From Diatrype stigma (Eukaryota > Ascomycota > Sordariomycetes > Xylariales > Diatrypaceae), in NCBI GenBank assembly GCA_022225965.2, contig JAKJXP020000044.1, forward strand, positions 62,001 to 126,000: a stretch of DNA of 64,000 nt. Reading direction: 5' to 3'. Position numbers and translations under genes: made by a program. Positions 13,200-23,989 of this stretch are shown here, one piece after another (positions within the stretch are counted from its first letter, which is position 1; each line of letters begins with the position of its first letter). The notes under the pieces were generated by a model. It saw nothing but the letters and a program-made list of their open reading frames with translations, was not told the DNA's origin and searched no databases.

Positions 13200-13658
13200 G
13201 CCTAAGTTGAAGTGAGATATGCAGAAAACCTGGAAGTTTCCTTGGGAAGTGGCTCTCAGCTCAGGCAGCAATCTAGGCTCTGTAGCCGGAAGCATTAATC
13301 CTAGACTGAAGGACTCCCGAACAATGTTATTGTACCTATAAATAACTACCTTTGTCCTAACCTACTAGCCGCTGAATATTCAGCAAGGACTACTTGGTCG
13401 ATCGCGACTGACGATAGATAAATCTCTTTGAGATAAGAACAGTATCCTTTGTTACGAACAACAATTAACTAGTTCAAAGGGCTGTTTTTCCAGATTTTAT
13501 ATATATACCTCCTGAAACCACTCCCCGCGTACTGCTTTCTTTCTCTTTGGTATCCCATCATCGATAGCTCATAGATAGATATCAGTGAGCCCCCCAACGA
13601 ACCAAAAGTGACCGTCCCCCATCCCTGATTACCAACAACCCCCCAACCTCCACCCAAC
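13200..13658. other. Short intergenic spacer
   Basis: No gene is seen. The right part (about 13590-13658) is C-rich with CCCCCAAC runs directly before the ATG at 13659, consistent with a 5' UTR. Confidence 0.5.
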
Positions 13659-15302
13659 ATGGCTTCGACAACGAACAGCGCTTCAACGCGAGTGTATAAT
13701 GGTACGAGAGGATCGACTAGGCCATCACGAGCACAACACCTGCCCGCTAGGTGGGAGGAGCCCGCTGCGCTGGCGCACGGCTCCCCCTCCCCCTACTACG
13801 GGCGGCCGGGTGCTAAGACGGCTCGTGGGCCCAATCCGACGGCGGTGTATCGGGACATGGAGCGCGGTCCGGCCCTAGCCCCCGAGCTAGACAACAGCCG
13901 AGACGCGGCGTCGATGATGAGATCGAATAGGAGAGCTGCTGAGGAGCAGCCGCCCAAGCGGAGCGGCGGCGGCGGCCTCATGAGGAGGATGTTCGAGAGG
14001 CGCGACGATAGCGGTAAGCCCCCGAGCGCCACAACCACCAGGCCTAGGATCAGCGCGCCGAGCGCGCCTCAGAAGGCCGAAAAGGTGATGATGCCGCCCG
14101 GGTTCGCCTACACCGTGCCTGCCGGCGCCACTAGTAGTGGCAATGGCAATACCCTGAAGGCCAGGGGCCCCCCACCCCCGCGCCCCACCCGCCCTCCGGT
14201 CGAGCTGTCGCCCGCCCCGCCGCTGGCTGAAGTCCCCCTTGTGCCCAGCAGCAGCAACGGCATCCCACCGGAGCTGGCGGCGCTCAAGACGGCGGCCATG
14301 GCGGCGCGCGTCCAGGCGGCAACGCCGGTCGTCATCCGGCCCGAGCGCTTGGGCACGGCCGCCGAGGCCCTCCGCTCGAACCCCGTGCATGCCCCCGGGC
14401 TGCTCCAGGCCCGGAAGGTGTATAACCGGCAGACGTCTGTCGTTGGTGGTGGTGGTAGTGGTGGTGATGGTGTCGTGGAGATGCACCCGGGTCGGAACGT
14501 CCAGCGCGACAGGGAGACCCTCGAACTTCCTGTCTCGCCGGAGGGTGGTAGGGATGACGATGATGACAACGATGTTGTCGTCGCCTCTACCAAGGCGTCG
14601 CGCCGCTGTGGTATGATCTTCGATACCGCGTCGCTGTCGCTGACCTCGTTCCCGGAGCCCGTCTTTAGCCCGGAAGTTACTGCTGCTGATAGTGATGATG
14701 ATCACCATCAGCGGCAGCAGCAGAGCGAGGGCGAGGATGAGGTTGAGCCTAATCCCAAGGCTAAGGCCGACGCCGCAGCTGTCGCGGACGAGGTGCTGGT
14801 GCAGCCGGCGCAGCAGCCCCTACAGAAAGGGGGCGCGGCCCCGGTCCCGGCGGTGGTCCTGACTCCCCCGTGGGAGCCGGCGCGCCAGACGGTCGACCAC
14901 CTGACGGCGGACTACCCGTACAAGCGGCAGCTGCGGCGGGAGCGGGCGGAGATGCGGGCGGCGATGGCGCGGTGGGAGCCGGTGGGCGAGATGCTGTGCG
15001 AGGCCAGCGGCGGCGCCGTCGACGACCCGGCCGACGCCGCGGCCCTGGCCGGCGTCCTGGGCCGCCTGGCCGACGACAGCGCCCGCTACTGCGCCCTGCG
15101 GCCGACCCTGGACCTGCTGGCGCGCGACCGGCGCGTCAGCGCCGAGGACCCGGACGCCCTGGCCCGCGGCATCGTCGACGTCCTCAACGTCCGCAACGAG
15201 GCCGTCGTCGCCGCCGCCCACCACAAGAAGAAGGCTAGGGCGCTGGAGCGGAAGCTGGAGGCGCTGGCTGGTGCTGGTTCTTGGGCTGGAGCTGCGCAGT
15301 AG
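13659..15302 (+). CDS. Intronless proline/alanine-rich protein, function unknown
   Basis: A single open frame of 547 residues on GC-rich DNA. I do not recognise a named family. The N-terminal two thirds are low complexity: Ser/Pro/Arg-rich, a Gly/Ser run near residues 264-270, an Asp-rich run near 298-304 and a Gln/Glu/Asp stretch near 350-365. The last 150 residues look globular and helical, starting at PPWEPARQTVDHL (about residue 405), with a Tyr-Pro-Tyr-Lys-Arg segment and many Arg/Ala/Asp residues, ending in a Lys-rich helix. No signal peptide or membrane helix is visible. The start follows a C-rich leader with ACC before ATG. Strong third-position G/C use supports real coding over the long antisense frames that overlap it. 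Confidence 0.75.
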   Translation: MASTTNSASTRVYNGTRGSTRPSRAQHLPARWEEPAALAHGSPSPYYGRPGAKTARGPNPTAVYRDMERGPALAPELDNSRDAASMMRSNRRAAEEQPPKRSGGGGLMRRMFERRDDSGKPPSATTTRPRISAPSAPQKAEKVMMPPGFAYTVPAGATSSGNGNTLKARGPPPPRPTRPPVELSPAPPLAEVPLVPSSSNGIPPELAALKTAAMAARVQAATPVVIRPERLGTAAEALRSNPVHAPGLLQARKVYNRQTSVVGGGGSGGDGVVEMHPGRNVQRDRETLELPVSPEGGRDDDDDNDVVVASTKASRRCGMIFDTASLSLTSFPEPVFSPEVTAADSDDDHHQRQQQSEGEDEVEPNPKAKADAAAVADEVLVQPAQQPLQKGGAAPVPAVVLTPPWEPARQTVDHLTADYPYKRQLRRERAEMRAAMARWEPVGEMLCEASGGAVDDPADAAALAGVLGRLADDSARYCALRPTLDLLARDRRVSAEDPDALARGIVDVLNVRNEAVVAAAHHKKKARALERKLEALAGAGSWAGAAQ

Positions 15303-15824
15303 AAAGGTGAGGGGATTGGTGAGTGTTGTGCGAGTGAAGAGGTGAAGTGAGGTGAGAGAAGGCTGGTGATAAAGAGAGATGAAAGAGGCAGAGACGAACA
15401 GAGGAGACGGGGAAGTCTGTTCCAGCGTCCTAACTGGATGGCGGGTCGCCAGCACGAGATACACGGCACTTGCTGCTTCCTATATATCAGAGCAGCAAGG
15501 TATGATGTCCTTCCTCGCGGGTTATGAGGGGGGGAGTTACTTCTGGAAAGTAAACCCACCCCCCACCGCGAGAAGGTTCTCGTTACGGCTCCGTACTAGA
15601 AGGAGGTCTTTGTTGTCCGACTACGCCACCAGGAGCCTTTTCTTATCGACGATCGATTTCCCCCTACTAACCATAGGGAGCGAAAAGGGAGAACTACTGG
15701 AACTTCGTGCTCAGGGTATATTGAGTCGGGTGTTTTCCCCGCGTCTAAATACCGAAAAGAATACGGTATGAAGGCGAAAGAGGGATACTTAATACACCTG
15801 ACTTGATATTCCCTAGGCACGAAG

Positions 15825-16330
15825 GTAAGTAAGATTGCTTCCGCGCTTTACCTATACCTACCTACCTATTTGTGGGAGGGGGGAGATCTTTCGTCTTGGC
15901 TCATCGTCGCTGAAGGCTGTCCTATATCCTACCCGACCTTTCTGCTTCTTTCTACTCTACTCGATCGACAACCTCCACTCACTCGTCTCATCCACCGCTC
16001 CATCATATACACGTACCAACGAGGTGAGTATTAGACTACGCAGCATTGTTGACCTCGATAGCGCAACCTAATACCTACCGAACCTACCATACTCCAGCAT
16101 ACTTACTGGCGTTACTCTTCCCCTACCCTTGGGTAAGTCGAAAACTAACCTCACTCCCTACCTACCTACAATATTCTATATACCCACCCACACACTTCAC
16201 CACAAAGGCTGTCAGTTCACCCAGTCTTGGTAAGTCAACCCTAACCTACGACATAAACACCCTTCACCACACGACTATACGCACAACCTTTCTTGTCTTC
16301 TTTACATAACCCACATACCACTCTCATCTA
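15825..16330 (+). ncRNA. Possible multi-intron non-coding transcript or orphan 5' UTR
   Basis: Within about 400 bases the + strand has GTAAGT at 15825, GTGAGT at 16024, GTAAGT at 16133 and GTAAGT at 16230. Segment 16024-16096 looks like a complete 73-nt intron: GTGAGT, CTAAT-like branch, then CTCCAG. Segment 16133-16215 looks like a second intron: GTAAGT, CTAAC branch, then GTCAG. The exons between them would be only about 14-36 nt and carry no sustained reading frame. I saw no clear C/D or H/ACA snoRNA boxes. Boundaries are approximate and the biotype is a guess from splice signals alone. Confidence 0.3.
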
Positions 16331-18053
16331 CACAATTTTACCTCCTTCAAAGAGTCCGTCCATCGATCGATTCCATTCACAGCACATATCTTTTTCAGCC
16401 TCTGGACGCAGAGCAACTTAACCACCTTTTAATAATACGATAAAACCACTCCCATTTCGCCCTGGCCAGGCGGAACGGTGAGCTGGTTGGACGGACTCGC
16501 ATCTCCACGATGTTGACAACCTACTACTTACTTTCTTTCTTGTCATCTATATATACGGAGCTTCATCAATTTTGCATATAGACTCTGGGACGGGCGGGTC
16601 ATCTCAATTCTAGGGGCGGACGGGGAAAAGAGGGGGGGAGTTCGGGGTTTTATTTTAGACTGGCGGTGGCTCGGTCTTCGGTTGCATTGGGATGGCATAC
16701 TATTTTGTCTGTACTTGCATTTTGGACTCGTCGTTGTCTGTTCCTTTTTTTGTCCATTTTTCAGCATGGGTGAAAAACCTTGTGCAGATGATTGTATAAT
16801 ATATAAATAATACTGTAAGAGTACTTGTATTGCATGCCCTGGACTTACCAATCTCATGATCTGTGTCGTTGTTGTGTTTTGAGCCTATGTTGCACCAACT
16901 TGTTGCGAAACCTAGTATAGGGGAGATTTTGAAGAGAAATCACTTGAATTTGAACCTTCTAGGAGGACACCTGCCCATCACTGCTTGTTCGTCATTGTTC
17001 AACTCACCGAATAAAGGGAAATCATAAAAAGGTCAAGAGTATGTTAGGCAACTTGAATCTCACATGTCCCAGCATGTGGCTACTTCCTGCCCTATGCAAT
17101 GGTTGCGAAGCCCATCGACCGGCAAGCACTACATTCGTGAGAGAAGATTACCCCTATTCTCCTACACCAAGATCAAACCTTGTCGATAACGAGGACAGCC
17201 AATGCCTAAGCACCGCTTGCTTAATTCCCACCCCGTCTGCCCCATTCGCGAAGAATTGCGCATCTAGCACCTGGTAAAGGCCGTGACTGGCGTGCAATAT
17301 CTTTTCACGACGGACAGCCCGTTGTCTAAGGTAACTACGGGGCGCTGTACCCGTACTACGTTGGCTAGACCGCGCGATCCCGCTAATTAAACGCGGAGCC
17401 CGGGGCTGGCCGAGAACGACGAGCACGAGGCACGAGGCCGAGACGGCCAGCAACCCACGGCGGAAATATTTACATATTCATCACGCAGTCGGCCACCAAG
17501 GCTTGCCGGCGCGTACTACCAGAACAAGGCATTGGCGCGAGGTGTCGGTATCCGTAAGGGGCACAGGGAAGTCGGGAGCCAGTCAGGTCATAACTAGCGC
17601 GGGCGCACTACGTACGACGTACTGTATTGTACAATACCTACCCGCGCACCCATAGTGCCGAGTGAAGAAGTTGGGTATTTAGTTGAGGGGTTGGTTGATC
17701 GAATTCTGAAAAGGGAAGATGGTATATATTCTGTAAGAGGAAAGTGTGTAATCGCGGAATGGATATGCTCGGTAGCTCGATGAGATACCGCAGTCCACAG
17801 CAGATGTATGTATGTACTATAGTAAGTATTTTACTTGGTCTAGGGCTTAGTTCTACGATAGGTAGGTCCAGGTCCGACTGCTGTCGCCATTCTCACTCGT
17901 TTTGCGGAGCTATGATGACATCCAGACCCACGCACGTTCCCGGGTCTCTCTTTGGGCCCTCTCGCCCTCTCTCTTTTTGATGCGGAGTTGGCATTGGGTT
18001 TTCCAGGCGCTAAACAACTACGTAGTTAGTTATTGATTAGGGCCGAGAAGAGA

Positions 18054-18078
18054 CGAATCCGGAGGCTTGCCGGATTCG
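18054..18078. repeat. Perfect 9-bp hairpin in the gene-poor stretch
   Basis: CGAATCCGG (18054-18062) and CCGGATTCG (18070-18078) with loop AGGCTTG. The right arm resembles a tRNA T-arm core, but no tRNA cloverleaf can be drawn around it. Confidence 0.8.
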
Positions 18079-19650
18079 AATACCAGTCGATTGATTGGCA
18101 GGTATTCCAGTAAAACTTCAACTCGCACTCGATCAGCTTGTGATCACAGAATTCTTGGAAATTGTGCCGTCATTGCCTCTATGTGTAAATCGAGCGCTGA
18201 TCATACATTATATCTGTTATCTCCGAGGTCAGGACGTTCCGACCTTAATAGGCTACTACAACGTAGTTAGTCGTGTATTGTATTGTACTTGTACCGTTGT
18301 TGGTGCAACGGTGGGCGACTTATCGAACCTGGCGTTGATCATTTGCGTATTTGGGCCCGACTTGAAAGGCAACTCGGGCTCTCATACGTGTAGCGCGATT
18401 CTCCGGGTCTAACGATCAACTACCCAACGACCGACTGCGGTGCGAAGTCTGGCGCGGTGATAGATAGCCAGCCCTCTGGCCCTCTGGCCCCCTAGCCCTC
18501 TACTATGGTAGTCCTCGCCATCCTAATGCGGCATGGGCCGGAACCCCGAAGGCGTTGCATCTCGGTCCTTTTTGCCTCTAGATTCATTGGGCGGAAGACC
18601 CTGTGTGCCTGTCTATCAGCCGGTGTTCTCGTAGGAAATAGATTGACAGCGTCGCAGCGAATAATCTATCTTGCCAAGAGCACGCAGGCACGTTCCGATA
18701 ACTAACACAATCCTGGCCAATCGCAACGAGGGCGTGTGCGCGAATCATTGTAGAAGAGGATATAGTGCGTTTTTCTTTTTTTCCTTTTGCCTTTTTAAAC
18801 TTATTTCGTTTCTATCCCCTCTCTCCTATTGTGCAAGCGGAGGCAATGGATATCGTGACCGGTTGACCCGGTTGCGCAGTTGACATGCATATGTGGAATC
18901 GCTGCTTTGATCGTCATACATAACTATGTGGTCGCCTAGTCACCCAGAGTTGAAGCCGATCCCAGGGCCACACGGGAAAATACATAGGTACGTAGGTAGA
19001 CTATAACTACGTGCTAGTTACCGACCTGTCAACCTACATCACATCATATTGGTGCGTAACCAAAGTGCTCCCGCTCGGTTTGATTGGCTGAGCAATTCCC
19101 ATGTCTCGATATACGAAAAAGGTGGCCCTTTTTTCCTTGGATGGAAACGAGGTGCTGACGACGATTGAGGGTTGAGGAGGGGTTCGGGCAAATAATGCCG
19201 GATAATCGATAATCGCCACTGCATGATGTACGATTGATCAAGGGACACTGGGAGCATAAAGGGCTATGATTTGCCATGTAACTGCAACTGTTGCACTGCA
19301 GTGGCTGCCTCACATACCAAGGTGGGAAAGGGCAAGTTTTGCTGAGGAGCTGTTATGGAGGACCTCAGAATCCCCTAACGGTACAACTACAGTCAGCTGC
19401 TCGGCTTTGTCGTGAGATATTACGTAGACATGTTACAGACAGTCAGTCAGCGGGCGGAGTGTGGTGCTATAGCAGCTATACATAGTAATAGTAGCCTGCA
19501 GTGCATAGCCCAGGCGGTCTTTTGTGGTTTTAGTTTCATGCAGGTGCAGGAACGCCTCTTCTCGGAAGCACCCCACCGCTAAAGCTGTCGCTCTGGCAAT
19601 CTGTGTGTTTGTATGGAGAACTGGCCACAATGACAGCGTAAGATATTCAT

Positions 19651-19670
19651 GAGAGAGAGAGAGAGAGAGA
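19651..19670. repeat. (GA)10 microsatellite
   Basis: Uninterrupted GA dinucleotide tract in the intergenic region. Simple sequence with no evident function. Confidence 0.9.
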
Positions 19671-21278
19671 TGAGCGGCAGGGTTGTCGGTCAATAATTGG
19701 TATCACGTCCACGACATCCATCCGTACTTCGTGCGTGGGTAGGTAGACCTGGGGTTTGCTGTCCTACCGTGGCTGCTGCAGGGGCTTGGATATACTCGAA
19801 AAGACACGCGGATTGCATCGATAGTATGTATCTATCTCTAATCAGCCCGGGCCATGATATTATGACCGGGTGACATATTAAGCCAACGGAATATGTATGT
19901 CGATAAGGCTCGTCTTGGCTGGCTGATTGCAACTTGCAGGTTCCATACTGCGGCTGTTGACTGCATTTGTTATCTGGCAGGTCTGGCCTTTTTCACATGC
20001 AACCTACCGGCACTATTTGACGTTGCGCATGGGTGTTTAGAAGCAGCTTGATATATCCTAGTCGGTTAAATAAGCTGCTAAGAAAGCAGGACACTGATAG
20101 GACACTGATAGATAAACGGAAGCATGGGTTTCCATTGTAATGCAATACTTGTATCCCGTTTCTCTTTGCGAATGGATGCATGTAAATCTTCAAATGGGCA
20201 TTGTATTATACATCTAACTGAATGTTTCGAAACCGACGCGGACCAGTGGTACAAGTACCCCAGGGCACTCGGTCGCTAACAGCCCTGGAAGTCATGTCAT
20301 CAAACTGCTAGCGTGTGCAGTGCGGTGCACATGTGCGTGGCTTTCAGCTTCTACCAACTGGGCAGTGGCAGCTTACATCAAAGTACTTCGTACATCAATG
20401 CACTTGTTCACGTTAGAGCTTAGCCTCCCCTTAGTCTCCCTTAGCCCTCCTTAGCCCTCCTTAATACAAACCCGCTTTTCCACAATCGATCCTTCCAAGC
20501 CCTGCAAGCCTTGAAGCCCGCCCCCAAGTCCCCCCAAAGACCCCCCAAGACCCAAATCAGCCCCAGGTCTTGGTCCTGGACTCCTTGTCACAGAAACTTG
20601 GCAGCACGGGTGCCCAGCTGGGGAATTTTCGATCGAGATTAATTCGTACCTCGTAGCCCATCCTGCGGTTACCTCTACTTTTACCTCTCTACCTCTACCT
20701 TAATAAACTCTACCTACACTTTGTCTGGTTTGTTACACTCACCATCGTTCCAACCTACAATCCCGCCGATTCAAATCGTTACTCGCTCGTTCGTTACCTC
20801 AGATACAGAGATCCATCTTATCTTGTATTGACTCGTGTGCACTTTTGCTGTTCGCTTCTTTCGCTACCTGCTTATGTAGTACACCCAGACGTACAGTACA
20901 TGCGACATACTACATACCACATACTACACACATCTTATGCTTTGCGCAAGACCAGGATATAGTGACCGATTACCTGTTGGATTCACCCCTTGATTCTTAT
21001 TTGATCCAGACGCGTAATCAACCAAACCACACCTATAGATCGTTGCTCCAGACTCTTAATTCCCAACTCGCAACTCCAAACCCTCCGCCACGATACTACA
21101 CATAGCGAAACCGCTTGTTCGAAGTCGGTACTGTTCGATACGATACGAGACGATACGAAACGAGGACATGCTGCGTTATTGATCTTCCACATTTGCGAAT
21201 CAGCCGCATCGACTGTGCTTCCGATAGTATCATTACCCTACAAATCCACGCCTTTAGACTCCTTTCGTCGTATCGATT

Positions 21279-23428
21279 ATGGGGAAGGGGAAATGTACGT
21301 AGCCCTGAGGCCTCACTGGCAATGGTCGCTTTTGCGATTGCTTTACTAACTGGGTAATGTCGAATTAGGGCGCTGGGGTGTCATACTTGACGCTGGCTCC
21401 TCCGGAACTCGCGTGTATATCTATCGATGGAAGGACCCCGCGAGAGCTTTGAAAGATGCAGACTACGGAGACTTACATAGTCTGCCGGAATTAAAGACCA
21501 AGAAGGATTGGACGAAGAAGATCCGGCCCGGTGTCTCGACGTTCGGCGACCACCCCGAAGATGTCGGTCCTGACCACCTACAACATCTAATCGATCATGC
21601 CCTCGATATCATCCCCGAAGAGAAACATGCAGATACACCAATATTCCTTATGGCTACGGCTGGTATGCGGTTGCTTCCGCTCAACGAACAGCGCGCCGTA
21701 ACCTCCGAGATTTGCTCCTACTTCCGCCAAAACACCCGATTCTCTCTCCCCGACTGTGCTATGCATATCCAGGTCATTCCCGGCGCTACCGAAGGACTAT
21801 ATGGGTGGATCGCTGCGAATTATCTACTGGGGGGCTTTAACGACCCGAATGGCCATGCACACGGAAAAGGTCATCACACCTATGGCTTCCTTGACATGGG
21901 TGGCGCTTCAGCGCAAATCGCCTTCGCCCCGAATACTACCGTAGCTGAACAACATGCCAACGATCTTCAGTTGCTCCGCATGCGAACGTTAAACGGTGCA
22001 CCTCTCGAGTACAAACTTTTCACCACTACCTGGCTTCGGTTCGGCATGCACGAAGCTCGGCATCGTTATGTGGAAAGGCTGCTTGATACTTACCTCGTTG
22101 AAGATGGGCAGCATGAAGTCCCGGACCCCTGTCTACCACGGGGCTTGCGGACAACGGTCGATGGAGAGGTTATCGTCGGAAAATCTGCGAAAATGGAATT
22201 GGTCGGGACGGGAGAATTCGACGATTGCTTGCGCATGACAAAACCTTTGCTGGGCAAGGACTCGGTTTGCCACGACGACCCTTGTTTGCTAAATGGACAA
22301 CACGTACCTCCGATCGACTTTGACGTAAATCATTTCGTCGGTGTTTCTGAGTTCTGGCATACAACACACGGTGTATTCTCCAAGGACAAAGAGTCCGCCT
22401 ACGACTTCAACACGTACCAGAATGAAGTATTGGACTTCTGCAATCGGAGCTGGGAAGACATTGAGGACGATATCAACTCGGAAAAGAGAGAAGATGCTCA
22501 AGAAGCCTGTTTCAAGGCTTCATGGCTGATTAATGTTTTACATGAAGGGCTTGGCATCCCAAGGGTGGGATTAGATTCAACCCCCGTACCGGGCTACAAC
22601 ACTACGAAGACAATTGGAGAAGCAGCACAGGACAAAGGTTTCCTGGACCCCTTCCAGGCTGCCGACAAGATCGGCGGATTCGAGGTGAGCTGGACACTCG
22701 GCAAGATGGTTCTCTATGCGTCCGGTCAGATACCACCTCAGTCCAACGCCAATTTACCCGTCGGCTTCGGAAGCAACGTGAAAGGCATCCCGGAGGACTT
22801 CCAATATGCCGGCTCGACATACAACACGACTCTGAGCTATGATGACGATGACGACGACTGGACTGATACCGCCGAGGAGTTCTTAGACCACGCCAAGTCC
22901 AGGTCCTCGTCGAGTTTCTTTATGTTCATTCTGGTTTTATTCTTCCTCGCTTTTCTGTTCCGCAAGCGAGATAGGAGGATGCGGCTGTACACTAAGATCA
23001 ACTCGATATTACGTCCACGGCGGCGACAAGGAAGCCCGCGGAAAGGCGGGCGTGTTTTTTCGAGCCTTGCCAGCAAACTTTTCGGTCGCGGGGCATACAA
23101 CTATGAAAGAGTATTGGAAGATGGCGACTTTGCCCAATTCGAGCTTGGCGAAGCCTCCTCTGACGATGGCGATCACTCGGATGGGAGCGGGTCCTCTCGG
23201 GTTGGGCGAGCTTCAGGCTTGGCTACGCCAAAGCTCAACGTGGAATCTTTTGATGACGCAAAGAAACCTGGCACCCCGGGCAGCGCACTCGATCGGAGTG
23301 GGTTGGTAGTCCGAACCGAGAGCCGCGAGCGGCTATTCCCTCAGATGCTCCATGCCGGGAGGCGGAGTCGCACTGGCAGTCCGACCAGGCAAAAGAGCTC
23401 ATTAATGAGTCCACTATCCGAGGACTGA
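21279..23428 (+). CDS. YND1-like Golgi apyrase (GDA1/CD39 nucleoside phosphatase)
   Basis: Membrane nucleoside di/triphosphatase that hydrolyses GDP/UDP in the Golgi lumen, so that sugar-nucleotide antiport can continue for glycosylation. A 16-nt first exon (21279-21294) is spliced over intron 21295-21368, with a CTAAC branch, to exon 21369-23428; the protein has 691 residues. Apyrase conserved regions are all visible: ACR1 LDAGSSGTR near residue 11, ACR2 MATAGMRLL near 104, ACR3 GATEGLYGW and ACR4 FLDMGGASAQIAF. One strongly hydrophobic helix (FMFILVLFFLAFLF) lies at about 522-536, followed by a basic cytoplasmic tail. This topology matches Ynd1, not the soluble Gda1. An Asp run directly precedes the helix. 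The splice restores ACR1, which the ORF starting at 21413 lacks. Confidence 0.92.
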
Positions 23429-23989
23429 GAACTGTTACCTACGAGGTATCGTATCCTTATATATATAATTTAAAATGGGCCCTTTGTTCATGGAACGGGT
23501 TATGGTTGTTTTTTAATCTTATAGCGCTACAGGGTCAAGGCACGGGTCATAGGCGTTTTACCGGACGACGGGGTGCCGGAGTTTATTTTGTGTACGGCTT
23601 CCAGGAAGGGCACGGGAGGGACCGGACAGGACCGGACCGGACCGGCTTGTATGTAGGTATCTGTCAGGTTTACGGACAGGTGTTTCTAGGTCAACTTGTG
23701 GGCTGGCTGGCGCTTTTCGGGGATCCGGCCGGTTAGGCACACTTGAGAAGATCAGGTACCTACTTCGTACATAGCCCATTTCTATAACACTCGCATTGCT
23801 TGTATAGCATGCATGCAATTGAGTTGAGTACAGTATATTTGGTGCCTTGGATACCAGCTTTCTGCAGGTGTGTGATTAATCAGCCATAATTGCTATGCCC
23901 CTGAAAGAGATGAGTTCATCTATAGACGTCAGTCCCTCCCCCCTTGTGAGCATGACTGAAAAAGCCTTGATGGGACCAGAGCATCAGTC
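23429..23989. other. Intergenic between convergent apyrase and P450 genes
   Basis: The two neighbouring genes converge here, so this is a shared 3' region. It contains a short GGACC-based tandem at about 23619-23645 and AT-rich sequence after the apyrase stop. No gene is seen. Confidence 0.55.

Larger units (their letters stand above)
15303..21278. other. Six-kilobase stretch without convincing protein-coding genes
   Basis: No open frame shows domain content or sensible splicing into a protein. Distinct parts: 15.8-16.3 kb is C/T-rich on the + strand with four consensus-like donors (15825, 16024, 16133, 16230) and matching branch/acceptor signals, suggesting a spliced non-coding transcript. 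A perfect 9-bp hairpin lies at 18054-18078. A (GA)10 tract lies at 19651-19670. A 10-bp tandem repeat on TTAGCCCTCC lies at 20420-20463. From about 20660 to 21278 the + strand is pyrimidine-rich and probably forms the promoter and long 5' UTR of the apyrase gene. Confidence 0.5.

Noticed and set aside
13887..15559. Several long frames on both strands over the proline-rich gene
   Set aside because: Third-position GC pattern and uninterrupted length favour the 13659 frame; the others are Arg/Gly/His-rich translations of the same repeats.
18060..18090. T-arm-like GGATTCGAATACC as part of a tRNA
   Set aside because: It pairs perfectly with the adjacent upstream sequence instead of fitting a cloverleaf.
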